From Candidatus Kuenenia stuttgartensis (GTDB taxonomy: Bacteria > Bacteroidota > Bacteroidia > Flavobacteriales_D > Crocinitomicaceae), in contig CALPRR020000004.1 in NCBI GenBank assembly GCA_943326025.2, positions 1-27,054 of the forward strand: a stretch of 27,054 nt of DNA, in the 5' to 3' direction. The stretch's first letter is position 1, and each line of letters begins with the position of its first letter. The notes under the pieces are model-generated. The model was not told where the DNA came from. It saw only the letters and a list, made by a program, of their open reading frames with translations, and did not search any database. Below, in pieces: positions 8,367 through 15,533 of this stretch. Position numbers and translations under genes: made by a program.

Positions 8367-8986
8367 AAATATACAATACCTATACCTTGTCTAACTATTG
8401 TTGCATTACCATCTGTGCAATCAACAATTGTCGAAGCGTTTAAATTTCCAGGCCCACCGTCTATGATTAAATCGATTTTATCATCATCTTCATATTTCTC
8501 ATATATTGCAAGTGGATCAGCAAAATAATCTTGAACAGTATCTTCCTCATTATGTAATGAAGTTGTTGCAATAGGATTACCTAATTTTTCTACAATTGCC
8601 AAAATAATTTTGTTGTCAGGAATACGTATACCTATTTCTTTACGATTTGTATCAAAAAGACGAGGAATTTCATTTGTAGCAGTTAGAATGAATGTAAAAG
8701 GACCTGGAAAACATTGTTTTAACAATTTAAATGTTGAACGATCAATTTGTTTACTATAATCTGATAAATTACTTAAATCATGACAAATGATAGAGAAATT
8801 AGCTTTGTTTAATTTGATTCCTTTCAAATTAGCCAGGTTTTGCAAGGCTTTTTTATTGTATAAATCACAACCCATACTATATACTGTATCGGTTGGAAAT
8901 ATTATGATTCCTCCTTTTTTTAATACTTCTACAACTTGATCAATTAAACGAGTATCAATATTGGATGGATTTATCTCTATAAACAT
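8363..8986 (-). CDS. Sua5/YrdC family protein of the YciO type
   Basis: 207 residues. The family includes threonylcarbamoyl-AMP synthases (TsaC/Sua5) of tRNA t6A synthesis. The opening IIFPTDTVYSMGCD matches YrdC proteins, yet downstream segments fit Escherichia coli YciO better than TsaC: NFSIICHDLSNLSDYS, PGPFTFIL, EIGIRIPDNKI, LGNPIATTSL and the ending ASTIVDCTDG-x-x-TIVRQGIG. The TsaC KxR motif is read here as KGIK, and the STSAN motif as TTSLH, so the ATP/threonine site differs from TsaC. Databases would probably label it threonylcarbamoyl-AMP synthase; the in vivo role of YciO proteins is unsettled. Its stop overlaps the start of the amidotransferase gene, and its start lies 2 nt after the lipoprotein gene. 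No signal peptide, so cytoplasmic. Confidence 0.82.
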   Translation of the reverse strand: MFIEINPSNIDTRLIDQVVEVLKKGGIIIFPTDTVYSMGCDLYNKKALQNLANLKGIKLNKANFSIICHDLSNLSDYSKQIDRSTFKLLKQCFPGPFTFILTATNEIPRLFDTNRKEIGIRIPDNKIILAIVEKLGNPIATTSLHNEEDTVQDYFADPLAIYEKYEDDDKIDLIIDGGPGNLNASTIVDCTDGNATIVRQGIGIVYL

Positions 8987-8988
8987 TT

Positions 8989-9423
8989 TTATTTTATGTA
9001 TGTAATAAGTTTTTCTTTTTGGTTGATCAATTCCATTTTATTTGAAGAAATTGATTTAACTTTAAATTCATCAGTTTTTGGAGAGTTTTGCCCTAAATTT
9101 TTGGATAACGTTAAAGTATTATTATCAATTTTCCATTGACCTTTAGAAATAGGTTGAATTTTATCAATACCAGCTTCCGCAAATTTTGGGTCATTAAGAA
9201 TTGTATTTACTTCAAAATAACCTGCTTTTTCGATATTTAATTCGATATCTGAAGAACCATCTGATTTTTCTTGAACAAGTTTCCATTTTCCAGTAAACAA
9301 CATTTCATCTTCAGAAAGTTCTTTTTCGTCTTGTTTATTTAATTTAGAATTATCACAAGAATTTAATGTCAAAACTAATGAGACAAGAAAAATTTTTAAA
9401 AATAAAATTGAAAATTTTTTCAT
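8989..9423 (-). CDS. Lipocalin-like lipoprotein
   Basis: 144 residues. A lysine-containing signal peptide ends in the lipobox LNSC (Cys23). After a charged, probably flexible stretch comes GKWKLVQEK (about residues 45-53), the conserved G-x-W opening of lipocalin-like domains common in Bacteroidota, followed by alternating strands and a GQWKIDNNTLTL repeat-like segment (about residues 95-106). A small beta-barrel anchored in the envelope is expected; a ligand is not known. It precedes the YciO-like gene by 2 nt and is probably the first gene of that three-gene unit. The 65-nt gap upstream (9424-9488) holds GAAAAGTA, which on minus reads TACTTTTC, a weak match to a -7 element. Confidence 0.7.
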   Translation of the reverse strand: MKKFSILFLKIFLVSLVLTLNSCDNSKLNKQDEKELSEDEMLFTGKWKLVQEKSDGSSDIELNIEKAGYFEVNTILNDPKFAEAGIDKIQPISKGQWKIDNNTLTLSKNLGQNSPKTDEFKVKSISSNKMELINQKEKLITYIK

Positions 9424-9488
9424 TGTTTTTTGTGTTTTTAGAATAATAGTGTTATTAATTGAAAAGTATAGTAAATAAAAGTACTAAT

Positions 9489-10607
9489 TTATTTATAAAT
9501 AAAACAAGATATTGCTTTATGATCACTATAAATTTCTTTTTGTATTTTGAAATTTGCTGAATTTAATGTAGGTGAATAAAAAATATAATCTATTCGGCCT
9601 GCTGGAACCCTTCCTGCATATGTTGATCCAATTCCACTTTCACAATTCTTATAAGCATCGTTTAGACTTTTACAAAATTGATTATAAGTGTATGACATAG
9701 GTGTATCGTTAAAATCACCACAAATAACAACTGGATAAGGCGAAGTTTCCATATGTTTAATTATAGTGATTGCTTGATCTGCTCGTTTTGGAAATGCAAT
9801 TCTTAATTTATCTATCATTATTCTAACAGCAGATTTTTCAATATTAGGATCATGTAATTCATCTCCAAAAACAGCATATTCACCAGAATTAAATTTTATT
9901 GATCTTAAATGAACATTGTAAATTCTTAATGTATCACTGTTTTTAACAATGTCTGCATAAATACAGTAGTTATCATCATCATCATTTTCAATAACAACAG
10001 CTCCTTTTGCGATCATAGGGTACTTTGATAACATAGCTATACCAAAATTTTGTCGACCTTTTAATTTATGACTATAACGTTCATGGTAATCTTTAATATC
10101 CAATGCTTTGATTAAGTAATCACGCGTTGGGAATTCAGTAGGTTTGTCTTGATGATAGAATTCTTGAAAACAAATTACATCTGGATTTTCACGTTCAATA
10201 TAATGAAAAATTGAATCTCTATTTTCATACTTTTCACGAGTTGTCCAATCGTATAAATCAAACAAACGTACATTGTAACTCATTATATGAAAACTTTCTT
10301 TTTTAGTAGGTAATACTTCTGGCTCAGAACCAATAGAAATCATTCTAAAATGCAATTTACCACCGATAATTAGTATAAAAAGAGTAATCAATGCCCATTT
10401 AGAACGAGCGAAAATCCATATTAAAAGTAAGAAAAGTGTACAAACTAATATAATTGGATAAGCTAAACCAAAGAATGGTAATATCCAAAAAGTACTTGGG
10501 TGCACAAACGGACATAAATAAGCTAGCAGTAAGCAAGATAAACAAATAATAGTCAACACTTTGAAAAGTGAAGTAAAGCTTAATATTTTCTTTGGTATTT
10601 TACCCAT
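9489..10607 (-). CDS. Membrane-anchored endonuclease/exonuclease/phosphatase (EEP) family protein
   Basis: 372 residues. Three hydrophobic segments fill residues about 12-32, 38-66 and 71-90, and the EEP domain follows (about 104-372), presumably outside the inner membrane. EEP catalytic signatures are all present: SYNVR (N112), FQEF (E149), GDFND (D298, N300), RIDYIF (D340) and SDHKA (D362, H363). The family cleaves phosphodiester or phosphomonoester bonds in nucleic acids, lipids or inositol phosphates; with the membrane anchor a lipid or nucleotide substrate outside the cytoplasm is plausible but unproven. The gene overlaps the upstream rhomboid by 8 nt and is the last of the mutL-rhomboid-rhomboid-EEP unit, an order I recall from other Flavobacteriales. 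No clear terminator follows. Confidence 0.88.
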   Translation of the reverse strand: MGKIPKKILSFTSLFKVLTIICLSCLLLAYLCPFVHPSTFWILPFFGLAYPIILVCTLFLLLIWIFARSKWALITLFILIIGGKLHFRMISIGSEPEVLPTKKESFHIMSYNVRLFDLYDWTTREKYENRDSIFHYIERENPDVICFQEFYHQDKPTEFPTRDYLIKALDIKDYHERYSHKLKGRQNFGIAMLSKYPMIAKGAVVIENDDDDNYCIYADIVKNSDTLRIYNVHLRSIKFNSGEYAVFGDELHDPNIEKSAVRIMIDKLRIAFPKRADQAITIIKHMETSPYPVVICGDFNDTPMSYTYNQFCKSLNDAYKNCESGIGSTYAGRVPAGRIDYIFYSPTLNSANFKIQKEIYSDHKAISCFIYK

Positions 10608-11520
10608 TTTTACTTTGTTTGAAAAGAAAATCTTTTTCAGCTTTTGTTAATGATTCGTATCCAGATTTAGCAATTTTATCCAATATTGCATCAATTTTAA
10701 TTTGACGTTGCTTTGCTTCTAAATTATATTCTTCATCTGATTTGAAATTCGCTTGTCTACCACCTTTTTGAACCTTCATTTTTGGATTTCTTTTACCAAA
10801 TAATGTTTGAAAAAGACTACCTATACTCTCGATAAAACGTTGAAATGCCGTTACAATATTTGTTCGACTATGTAAATTTTTTATTGAAATTAAACCTAAA
10901 ATTACACCTCCCAAATGTGCAAAATGTGCTGTACCATCAGAAACACCCAAAGACAAAAAGTCAATTAAAATGAAGATTCCAGCAAGTACGATTATTTTTA
11001 CAGGAAATAATCCAAAAAACATTACTTGAAGATTTGGACGGTAGAAGGCTAATGCAGCAAAAATAGCCATTATTGCACCTGATGCTCCAATTACTTGAGT
11101 TTGCCCCAAATTTGGAAATAAAAGGTGGGCAATAATCTCTAAAATACCTCCAAAAATCCCACCTAATAGATAAGTATATAATAATCGTTTTCTATCAAAT
11201 AATTGTTCAAATAACTGTCCCGAAAAATAAAGCATCAACATGTTTGATAGTAGATGAAATATTTTTACATGAGCAAAAATACTCGTCACTATTGTCCAAG
11301 GAGCAACAATAAAATTTGATAACGATGTGTCTAAATGAAAGAAATTAAAAGTATAATCCAAATAAATTTGAAAACCATTTTCGCCAATTAATCTAGATAG
11401 TACTTCTATGAAACCAATAAACAAAAAAACACAAACGTTAATCGTTATCAAACGAACAGTCATACCACCTGTTCGCCATTGATTTTTTAAAATGTCTGAA
11501 AAAGAATGTTCGGTTTGCAT
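10600..11520 (-). CDS. Rhomboid family intramembrane serine protease with cytoplasmic C-terminal tail
   Basis: 306 residues from the ATG at 11520; a TTG two codons upstream is unlikely to be the start because the ATG forms a TAATG stop/start overlap with the preceding rhomboid gene. The domain has six membrane segments between residues about 25 and 215 (my numbering here follows the TTG version, +2). The catalytic dyad is visible as Ser149 in VIGASGA and His201 in TAHFAHLGG. The HLLSNMLMLYF segment matches the conserved HxxxN region. The tail ends with ILDKIAKSGYESLTKAEKDF, a short C-terminal motif typical of Bacteroidota rhomboids. Substrates are unknown. It overlaps the EEP gene by 8 nt. 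Confidence 0.9.
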   Translation of the reverse strand: MQTEHSFSDILKNQWRTGGMTVRLITINVCVFLFIGFIEVLSRLIGENGFQIYLDYTFNFFHLDTSLSNFIVAPWTIVTSIFAHVKIFHLLSNMLMLYFSGQLFEQLFDRKRLLYTYLLGGIFGGILEIIAHLLFPNLGQTQVIGASGAIMAIFAALAFYRPNLQVMFFGLFPVKIIVLAGIFILIDFLSLGVSDGTAHFAHLGGVILGLISIKNLHSRTNIVTAFQRFIESIGSLFQTLFGKRNPKMKVQKGGRQANFKSDEEYNLEAKQRQIKIDAILDKIAKSGYESLTKAEKDFLFKQSKNG

Positions 11521-12299
11521 TACCAAAAGTTTTTACGATCCGTTTTACGCCAAATAAAAATCATTATAGCACCAGAAATTGCACCTCCTACATGGGCCAA
11601 ATGTGCAACGTTATCTCCAGGTAATCCATTGAAACTTCTATATAATTCCCATAAAAAATAACCACCAACTAGATACTTTGCTTTTACAGGAATAGCCATG
11701 TACAAATAGAACTCAGTATTTGGAAACAACAACGCAAATGCTGCTAAAATCCCAAAAACAGCACCAGATGCCCCAATCATTGGAGTAGAGCAATAACTAA
11801 TGTAATTTGACAGTTGATTAATATTAATATTACCTGAATTTTGATTTAAAAGGAGATTTACATTGTTTATTAATCCATCTTTAGAATTGCTATTAATTAA
11901 AGCTGAATTTAAATCGTCTATATTTATGAAATTAGATAATTGTTGTTTTAATTCAACTAATTGATAAACACCTATTATATTATAAAGGGCAAAGGCTCCA
12001 AAAGCAGAGATTAGATAAAAAGTAAAGAATTTTTTTGCTCCCCAAAGTCTTTCTAAATAAGTTCCTAACATTACGAATAACCACATATTCATTAGAATAT
12101 GAAAAAAATCAGCATGCATGAAAAAATGTGAAACTATTTGAAAAGGTTTAAATAAAGGTGATATTACATAGTATGCCCCAAGAATTTGATCAAGATCAAT
12201 ACCTTGGGATTCGTAAAATAACTTAATTATAAACATAAATACATTTAGTATTAGGATGTTCTTAGTTACTTGCGGTATGTTATTTAAAAATGAGAACAT
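11520..12299 (-). CDS. Rhomboid family intramembrane serine protease with an Asn-rich insertion
   Basis: 259 residues. The rhomboid core is intact: HFFMHADFFHILMNMWLF with the conserved H-x3-N pattern, YLERLWG, GASGA with catalytic Ser178, and NVAHLAHVGG with catalytic His233. About 55 residues (116-172) between the third and fourth membrane segments are rich in Asn, Ser, Gln and Leu, an extended extramembrane loop directly before the catalytic serine helix. The gene begins 1 nt after the mutL stop and overlaps the next rhomboid by one base (TAATG), so translation is probably coupled. Two adjacent rhomboids may be functionally paired or one may process a product linked to the other; this is inference. 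Confidence 0.9.
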   Translation of the reverse strand: MFSFLNNIPQVTKNILILNVFMFIIKLFYESQGIDLDQILGAYYVISPLFKPFQIVSHFFMHADFFHILMNMWLFVMLGTYLERLWGAKKFFTFYLISAFGAFALYNIIGVYQLVELKQQLSNFINIDDLNSALINSNSKDGLINNVNLLLNQNSGNININQLSNYISYCSTPMIGASGAVFGILAAFALLFPNTEFYLYMAIPVKAKYLVGGYFLWELYRSFNGLPGDNVAHLAHVGGAISGAIMIFIWRKTDRKNFW

Positions 12300-12300
12300 A

Positions 12301-14142
12301 TTAAAATTTATTTGTGATTTCTTCTATTGGAATAGTTTGCATTATCTTCTTACCATTCGGAGTATGAGCGTGTTCAGGACAATTAAATAATTGATCAATT
12401 AATGCTTCAATCGATTCTTTTGTTGAAATAATATTTTTCTTTTGAGAAGCCGCATATGCAATTGATTGAATCAAAATATGTGCAATATCTCCTTTTTCTA
12501 TTTCTCTGAATGCAATATTATCAAGTATTACATCAATGCATTTGTTTATATTTTCTTCTTGAAGTATCGTCGGAACAGCTTTTAATAATAAAGTATTTTC
12601 AGAGAATTCAGAATCAAATCCCAATCTATTTAACATCGTTGAATGCGACAACCAATGATTTTTCTCAGATCCAGAAATTTCTTTCTCATAGGGAAATAAA
12701 AGTTGTTGCGAATGAATAGGATTTGATATAAAAGCAGACATTAATTGATCATAAACAATACGCTCATAAGATCTTCTATAATGAATTGCTAAAAGTCCTG
12801 ATTTACAAGTTGTAATAATGAAATTACCTCTTAATATATAATCTTTTGAAAGCTCAACTGGTTCTTCAAAATCAATTTCCACTTTATCTTCAACTATCGG
12901 AGTTTCTTCTTGAATGTTGTAGAAATGACTCCAATCTTTTTGAGTAATCTCTTTGTTTCCAAAACCTTCACTTTTTATTGCATTTGTAAAGCCATAACTT
13001 GATGATTTCGATGAACTTGGAGCTGAAGTTGTTGTGTTAAATGGATTGTAATTTTCATTCACCTTAATCGTTGGTTCTACCGGGATTTCATTCATCATTG
13101 AAAGGGGAAGATCAAAACTAGTTTCTCTTTCAAAATCAAGTGTTGGAGCAACATTGTATTTCCCTAAAGCTTGACGAATACTACTCACAAGAATAGCATA
13201 AATCAAACGATCTTCTTCAAATTTTATTTCTGTTTTGGTTGGATGAACATTCACATCAATCTTTTGAGGATCAACAGTTAAATAAAGAAAGTAGGAGGGA
13301 TGCGTTTTATGTTGAATTAATCCATCAAATGCTTTTGTGATTGCATGATGAAAGTATGAATCTTTAAAAAAACGATTGTTTACAAAAAGAAATTGTTCTC
13401 CTCTTGTCTTTTTAGCAAATTCTGGTTTCCCAACAAAACCTGTAATTGAAACAATGTCAGTATTTTCTTCGATCGGAACTAATTGGTCATTACTTTTTTT
13501 ACCAAGTACATCTACTATTCTCTTTTTTTGATTGACCGCTGGCAAATTGAATATTTCATTATCATTATGTTTTAATGAAAATGCTACTTCTGGATGTGTT
13601 AATACGATTCGATTAAATTCATCTAAAATATGTCCAAATTCAACAGCGTCGGATTTTAAAAAATTTCTTCTAGCTGGAACATTGTAAAATAAATTTTTCA
13701 CTTCAAAAGAAGAGCCGTTTGGACAAACAATCGGTTCTTGTTCAGTTACTTTACTTCCTTCTATTTGAATTAAATTTCCAACTTGATCTTCTTCTTGTTT
13801 TGTTTTAAGAGTAACATGAGCAATTGCTGCGATTGATGCTAAAGCTTCACCACGAAACCCTTTAGTTGTTAAAGCAAATAAATCTTCTGCTTTTGAAACT
13901 TTACTTGTAGCATGTCTTTCAAAGCACATTCTTGCATCAAAAATGGACATACCCTTTCCGTTATCAATAATTTGAATTAACGTTTTTCCAGCAGCTTTGA
14001 TTATTACATCGACTTTTGTAGCACCTGCATCTATGGCATTTTCAACCATTTCTTTTACAACAGAAGCAGGACGTTGAATTACTTCACCGGCAGCAATCTG
14101 ATTCGCTATATGATCGGGTAATAATTTTATAACATCACTCAT
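12301..14142 (-). CDS. mutL: DNA mismatch repair protein MutL
   Basis: 613 residues from the ATG at 14142 (MSDVIKLLPDHIANQIAAGEV); an in-frame upstream start at 14190 would add 16 atypical residues and cover the promoter, so I reject it. The N-terminal GHKL ATPase is complete: VVKEMVENAIDAGA with catalytic Glu34, DNGKGM, HATSKV and TKGFRGEALASIAAI, then the transducer domain with NVHPTKTEIKF. A Ser/Asn-rich linker spans about 340-420. The C-terminal domain aligns well (IITTCKSGLLAIHYRRSYER), but the nuclease motif DQHA(X)2E(X)4E reads HYRRSYERIVYD at about 454-465, the ACK/ACR region reads YAAS (563-566), and the C-terminal CPHGRP region reads TPNGKK. So mismatch signalling is expected, but nicking activity is doubtful. 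It is the first gene of the four-gene unit. Confidence 0.93.
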   Translation of the reverse strand: MSDVIKLLPDHIANQIAAGEVIQRPASVVKEMVENAIDAGATKVDVIIKAAGKTLIQIIDNGKGMSIFDARMCFERHATSKVSKAEDLFALTTKGFRGEALASIAAIAHVTLKTKQEEDQVGNLIQIEGSKVTEQEPIVCPNGSSFEVKNLFYNVPARRNFLKSDAVEFGHILDEFNRIVLTHPEVAFSLKHNDNEIFNLPAVNQKKRIVDVLGKKSNDQLVPIEENTDIVSITGFVGKPEFAKKTRGEQFLFVNNRFFKDSYFHHAITKAFDGLIQHKTHPSYFLYLTVDPQKIDVNVHPTKTEIKFEEDRLIYAILVSSIRQALGKYNVAPTLDFERETSFDLPLSMMNEIPVEPTIKVNENYNPFNTTTSAPSSSKSSSYGFTNAIKSEGFGNKEITQKDWSHFYNIQEETPIVEDKVEIDFEEPVELSKDYILRGNFIITTCKSGLLAIHYRRSYERIVYDQLMSAFISNPIHSQQLLFPYEKEISGSEKNHWLSHSTMLNRLGFDSEFSENTLLLKAVPTILQEENINKCIDVILDNIAFREIEKGDIAHILIQSIAYAASQKKNIISTKESIEALIDQLFNCPEHAHTPNGKKIMQTIPIEEITNKF

Positions 14143-14147
14143 ACTAA

Positions 14148-14155
14148 CAAAAATA
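14148..14155 (-). promoter_or_regulatory. -7 promoter element of mutL (TATTTTTG)
   Basis: On minus, TATTTTTG is a full match to the Bacteroidota TAnnTTTG element and ends 5 nt before the mutL ATG at 14142. It supports that start over 14190 and suggests a leaderless or nearly leaderless mRNA. I do not see a good TTG at the -33 distance. Confidence 0.5.
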
Positions 14156-14318
14156 ACTATTCTATCACTTTTACACTCCCATAAAGTCAATAATTATTCC
14201 ATAGTTTTCAACGTTGACATATTGACAGTTTATTATTTTTTATTTGAAATAGGACTTGAGCTTACAATCTTTTAATTTCATTTTCTTAAAAGACATTATA
14301 TTTAAATAAAAAAACAAG

Positions 14319-14732
14319 ATGAAAAAAATAGATAAATTACTTATTCTACTCTTAATGATTGCTTTATCATTAATAACTGCATTACATAAGTTTACAGGTG
14401 ACTTGCCTCCAGAATGGTTTGTCAAGCAGTTTAGTTCAAGTTTAATTGGTAAAATTCCGTTTGGTATTCCAGCTAGTTATTTTATTATTTCCACTTTGGA
14501 ATTAGCAATTGCCATCGTTTTTATTTTATCATTAGTTAAAATGGAATTTAAATCGACAGAAAATTTGAAATTCAGTGAATTAGGGTTCAATTTGAGTCTA
14601 ATATTATTTTTGATTTTGTTTTTCGGTAGTTTCTTAATTGAAAATTATGAAAATGGATTTATAGATTTTGGATATTTCGTATTCACTATTTTTCTGAAAA
14701 ATCAATTCAATAAAAAAGAAGAACGTATTTGA
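14319..14732 (+). CDS. DoxX-like small integral membrane protein
   Basis: 137 residues with four predicted membrane helices: about residues 7-22, 52-74, 91-107 and 113-126. The segment PEWFVKQFSSSLIG followed by SYFIISTLELAIA resembles DoxX-type proteins, where an F-x-x-S/T segment lies before the second helix and a conserved E-L sits in it. Such proteins are often linked to quinone or redox metabolism, but nothing here shows a substrate. It is a single gene, divergent from mutL across 176 nt (14143-14318) and closed by the strong terminator at 14739. A TATATTTA box near 14297 is a possible -7 element. The family call is moderate; a generic four-helix membrane protein is the alternative. Confidence 0.6.
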   Translation: MKKIDKLLILLLMIALSLITALHKFTGDLPPEWFVKQFSSSLIGKIPFGIPASYFIISTLELAIAIVFILSLVKMEFKSTENLKFSELGFNLSLILFLILFFGSFLIENYENGFIDFGYFVFTIFLKNQFNKKEERI

Positions 14733-14738
14733 AAACAA

Positions 14739-14765
14739 AAAAGCTGTCCTAAATGGACAGCTTTT
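14739..14765. terminator. Bidirectional intrinsic terminator
   Basis: A perfect 11-bp stem AAAAGCTGTCC/GGACAGCTTTT with a 5-nt loop TAAAT. The A-tract and T-tract on either side serve both convergent genes, the DoxX-like gene (+, ends 14732) and the transaldolase (-, ends 14795). Confidence 0.92.
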
Positions 14766-14794
14766 CAAATTCTTAAAATATCGTAACGAATAAT

Positions 14795-15451
14795 TTACAC
14801 ATTTCCTTTTGCGTAATCTGCTAAGAATTGTTGTAACCCTAAATCTGTTAAAGGATGTTTAGCTAACGCTTTCATAGCACTTAAAGGTCCAGTCATGACA
14901 TCAGCTCCAATTTCAGCACAGTTTATAATGTGCATTGGATGTCTAACAGATGCAGCTAGAATTTCAGTGTCGTACGTGTAATTGTTGTAAATCTGACGAA
15001 TTTGAGCAATTAAATCCAAACCATTTGTAGAAATATCATCTAAACGACCAATAAATGGCGAAACATAAGATGCTCCAGCTTTTGCTGCTAATAAAGCCTG
15101 ACCAGCAGAAAAGATGAGTGTACAATTAGTTCTTATTTTCTTTGAAGAGAAATATTTAATCGCTTTAATTCCTTCTAAAGTCATTGGAATTTTAACTACA
15201 ATGTTTTTATGTAATGCTGCTAAAATTTCACCTTCTCGGATCATTCCTTCAAAATCAACCGCAATAACTTCAGCACTTACATCACCATCAACGATATTAC
15301 AAATATCAACATAGTGCTTTAAAATATTTTGTTCACCTGTAATTCCTTCTTTTGCCATTAATGAAGGATTTGTCGTAACTCCATCTAAAACACCTAATTC
15401 GTATGCTTCTTTGATTTCGTTTAAGTTTGCAGTGTCTATAAAAAATTTCAT
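14795..15451 (-). CDS. tal: Transaldolase, short FSA/TalC-type
   Basis: 218 residues from the ATG at 15451 (MKFFIDTANLNEIKEA), which matches the usual N-terminus; a start at 15475 would add eight odd residues. The short transaldolase subfamily is clear: DGVTTNPSLMAKEG, VVKIPMT with the Schiff-base Lys87, RTNCTLIFSAGQALLAAKAGA, and VSPFIGRLDDI. At the position where fructose-6-phosphate aldolase has Tyr (Tyr131) this protein has Phe133, as in true transaldolases, so I expect transaldolase activity (sedoheptulose-7-P and glyceraldehyde-3-P to erythrose-4-P and fructose-6-P) in the non-oxidative pentose phosphate pathway. It works with Rpe, encoded elsewhere in the window. TATTTTTA on minus about 16 nt upstream of the start is a near match to a -7 element. 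Confidence 0.9.
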   Translation of the reverse strand: MKFFIDTANLNEIKEAYELGVLDGVTTNPSLMAKEGITGEQNILKHYVDICNIVDGDVSAEVIAVDFEGMIREGEILAALHKNIVVKIPMTLEGIKAIKYFSSKKIRTNCTLIFSAGQALLAAKAGASYVSPFIGRLDDISTNGLDLIAQIRQIYNNYTYDTEILAASVRHPMHIINCAEIGADVMTGPLSAMKALAKHPLTDLGLQQFLADYAKGNV

Positions 15452-15533
15452 AATATTTTTTTTGTAAAAATACATTGATTATTCTTCAAAATTATCCTGA
15501 TTAATTAGGACTTTATGAAGAGTTTTAAACAAA

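Noticed and set aside
12510..12719. Open frame on plus inside mutL
   Set aside because: It is a shadow of the mutL reading frame with no homology that I recognise.
14143..14190. Upstream extension of mutL by 16 residues
   Set aside because: The added residues are unlike any MutL start and would cover an exact -7 element; the standard MSDVIKLLPDHIANQIAAGEV start fits at 14142.
14214..14227. Two TTGACA hexamers 8 nt apart between mutL and the DoxX-like gene
   Set aside because: They look like sigma70 -35 boxes, but Bacteroidota use TTG / TAnnTTTG promoters and no matching downstream box is spaced correctly.
14240..14425. Open frame on minus across the start of the DoxX-like gene
   Set aside because: It overlaps a membrane protein gene on the opposite strand and has low-complexity content; no start signal.
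15484..15520. Imperfect inverted repeat between the S9D peptidase and transaldolase genes (CTTCA...TGAAG with an inner TCCT/AGGA)
   Set aside because: The stem is broken by unpaired bases and no T-run follows on minus, so it does not qualify as an intrinsic terminator.
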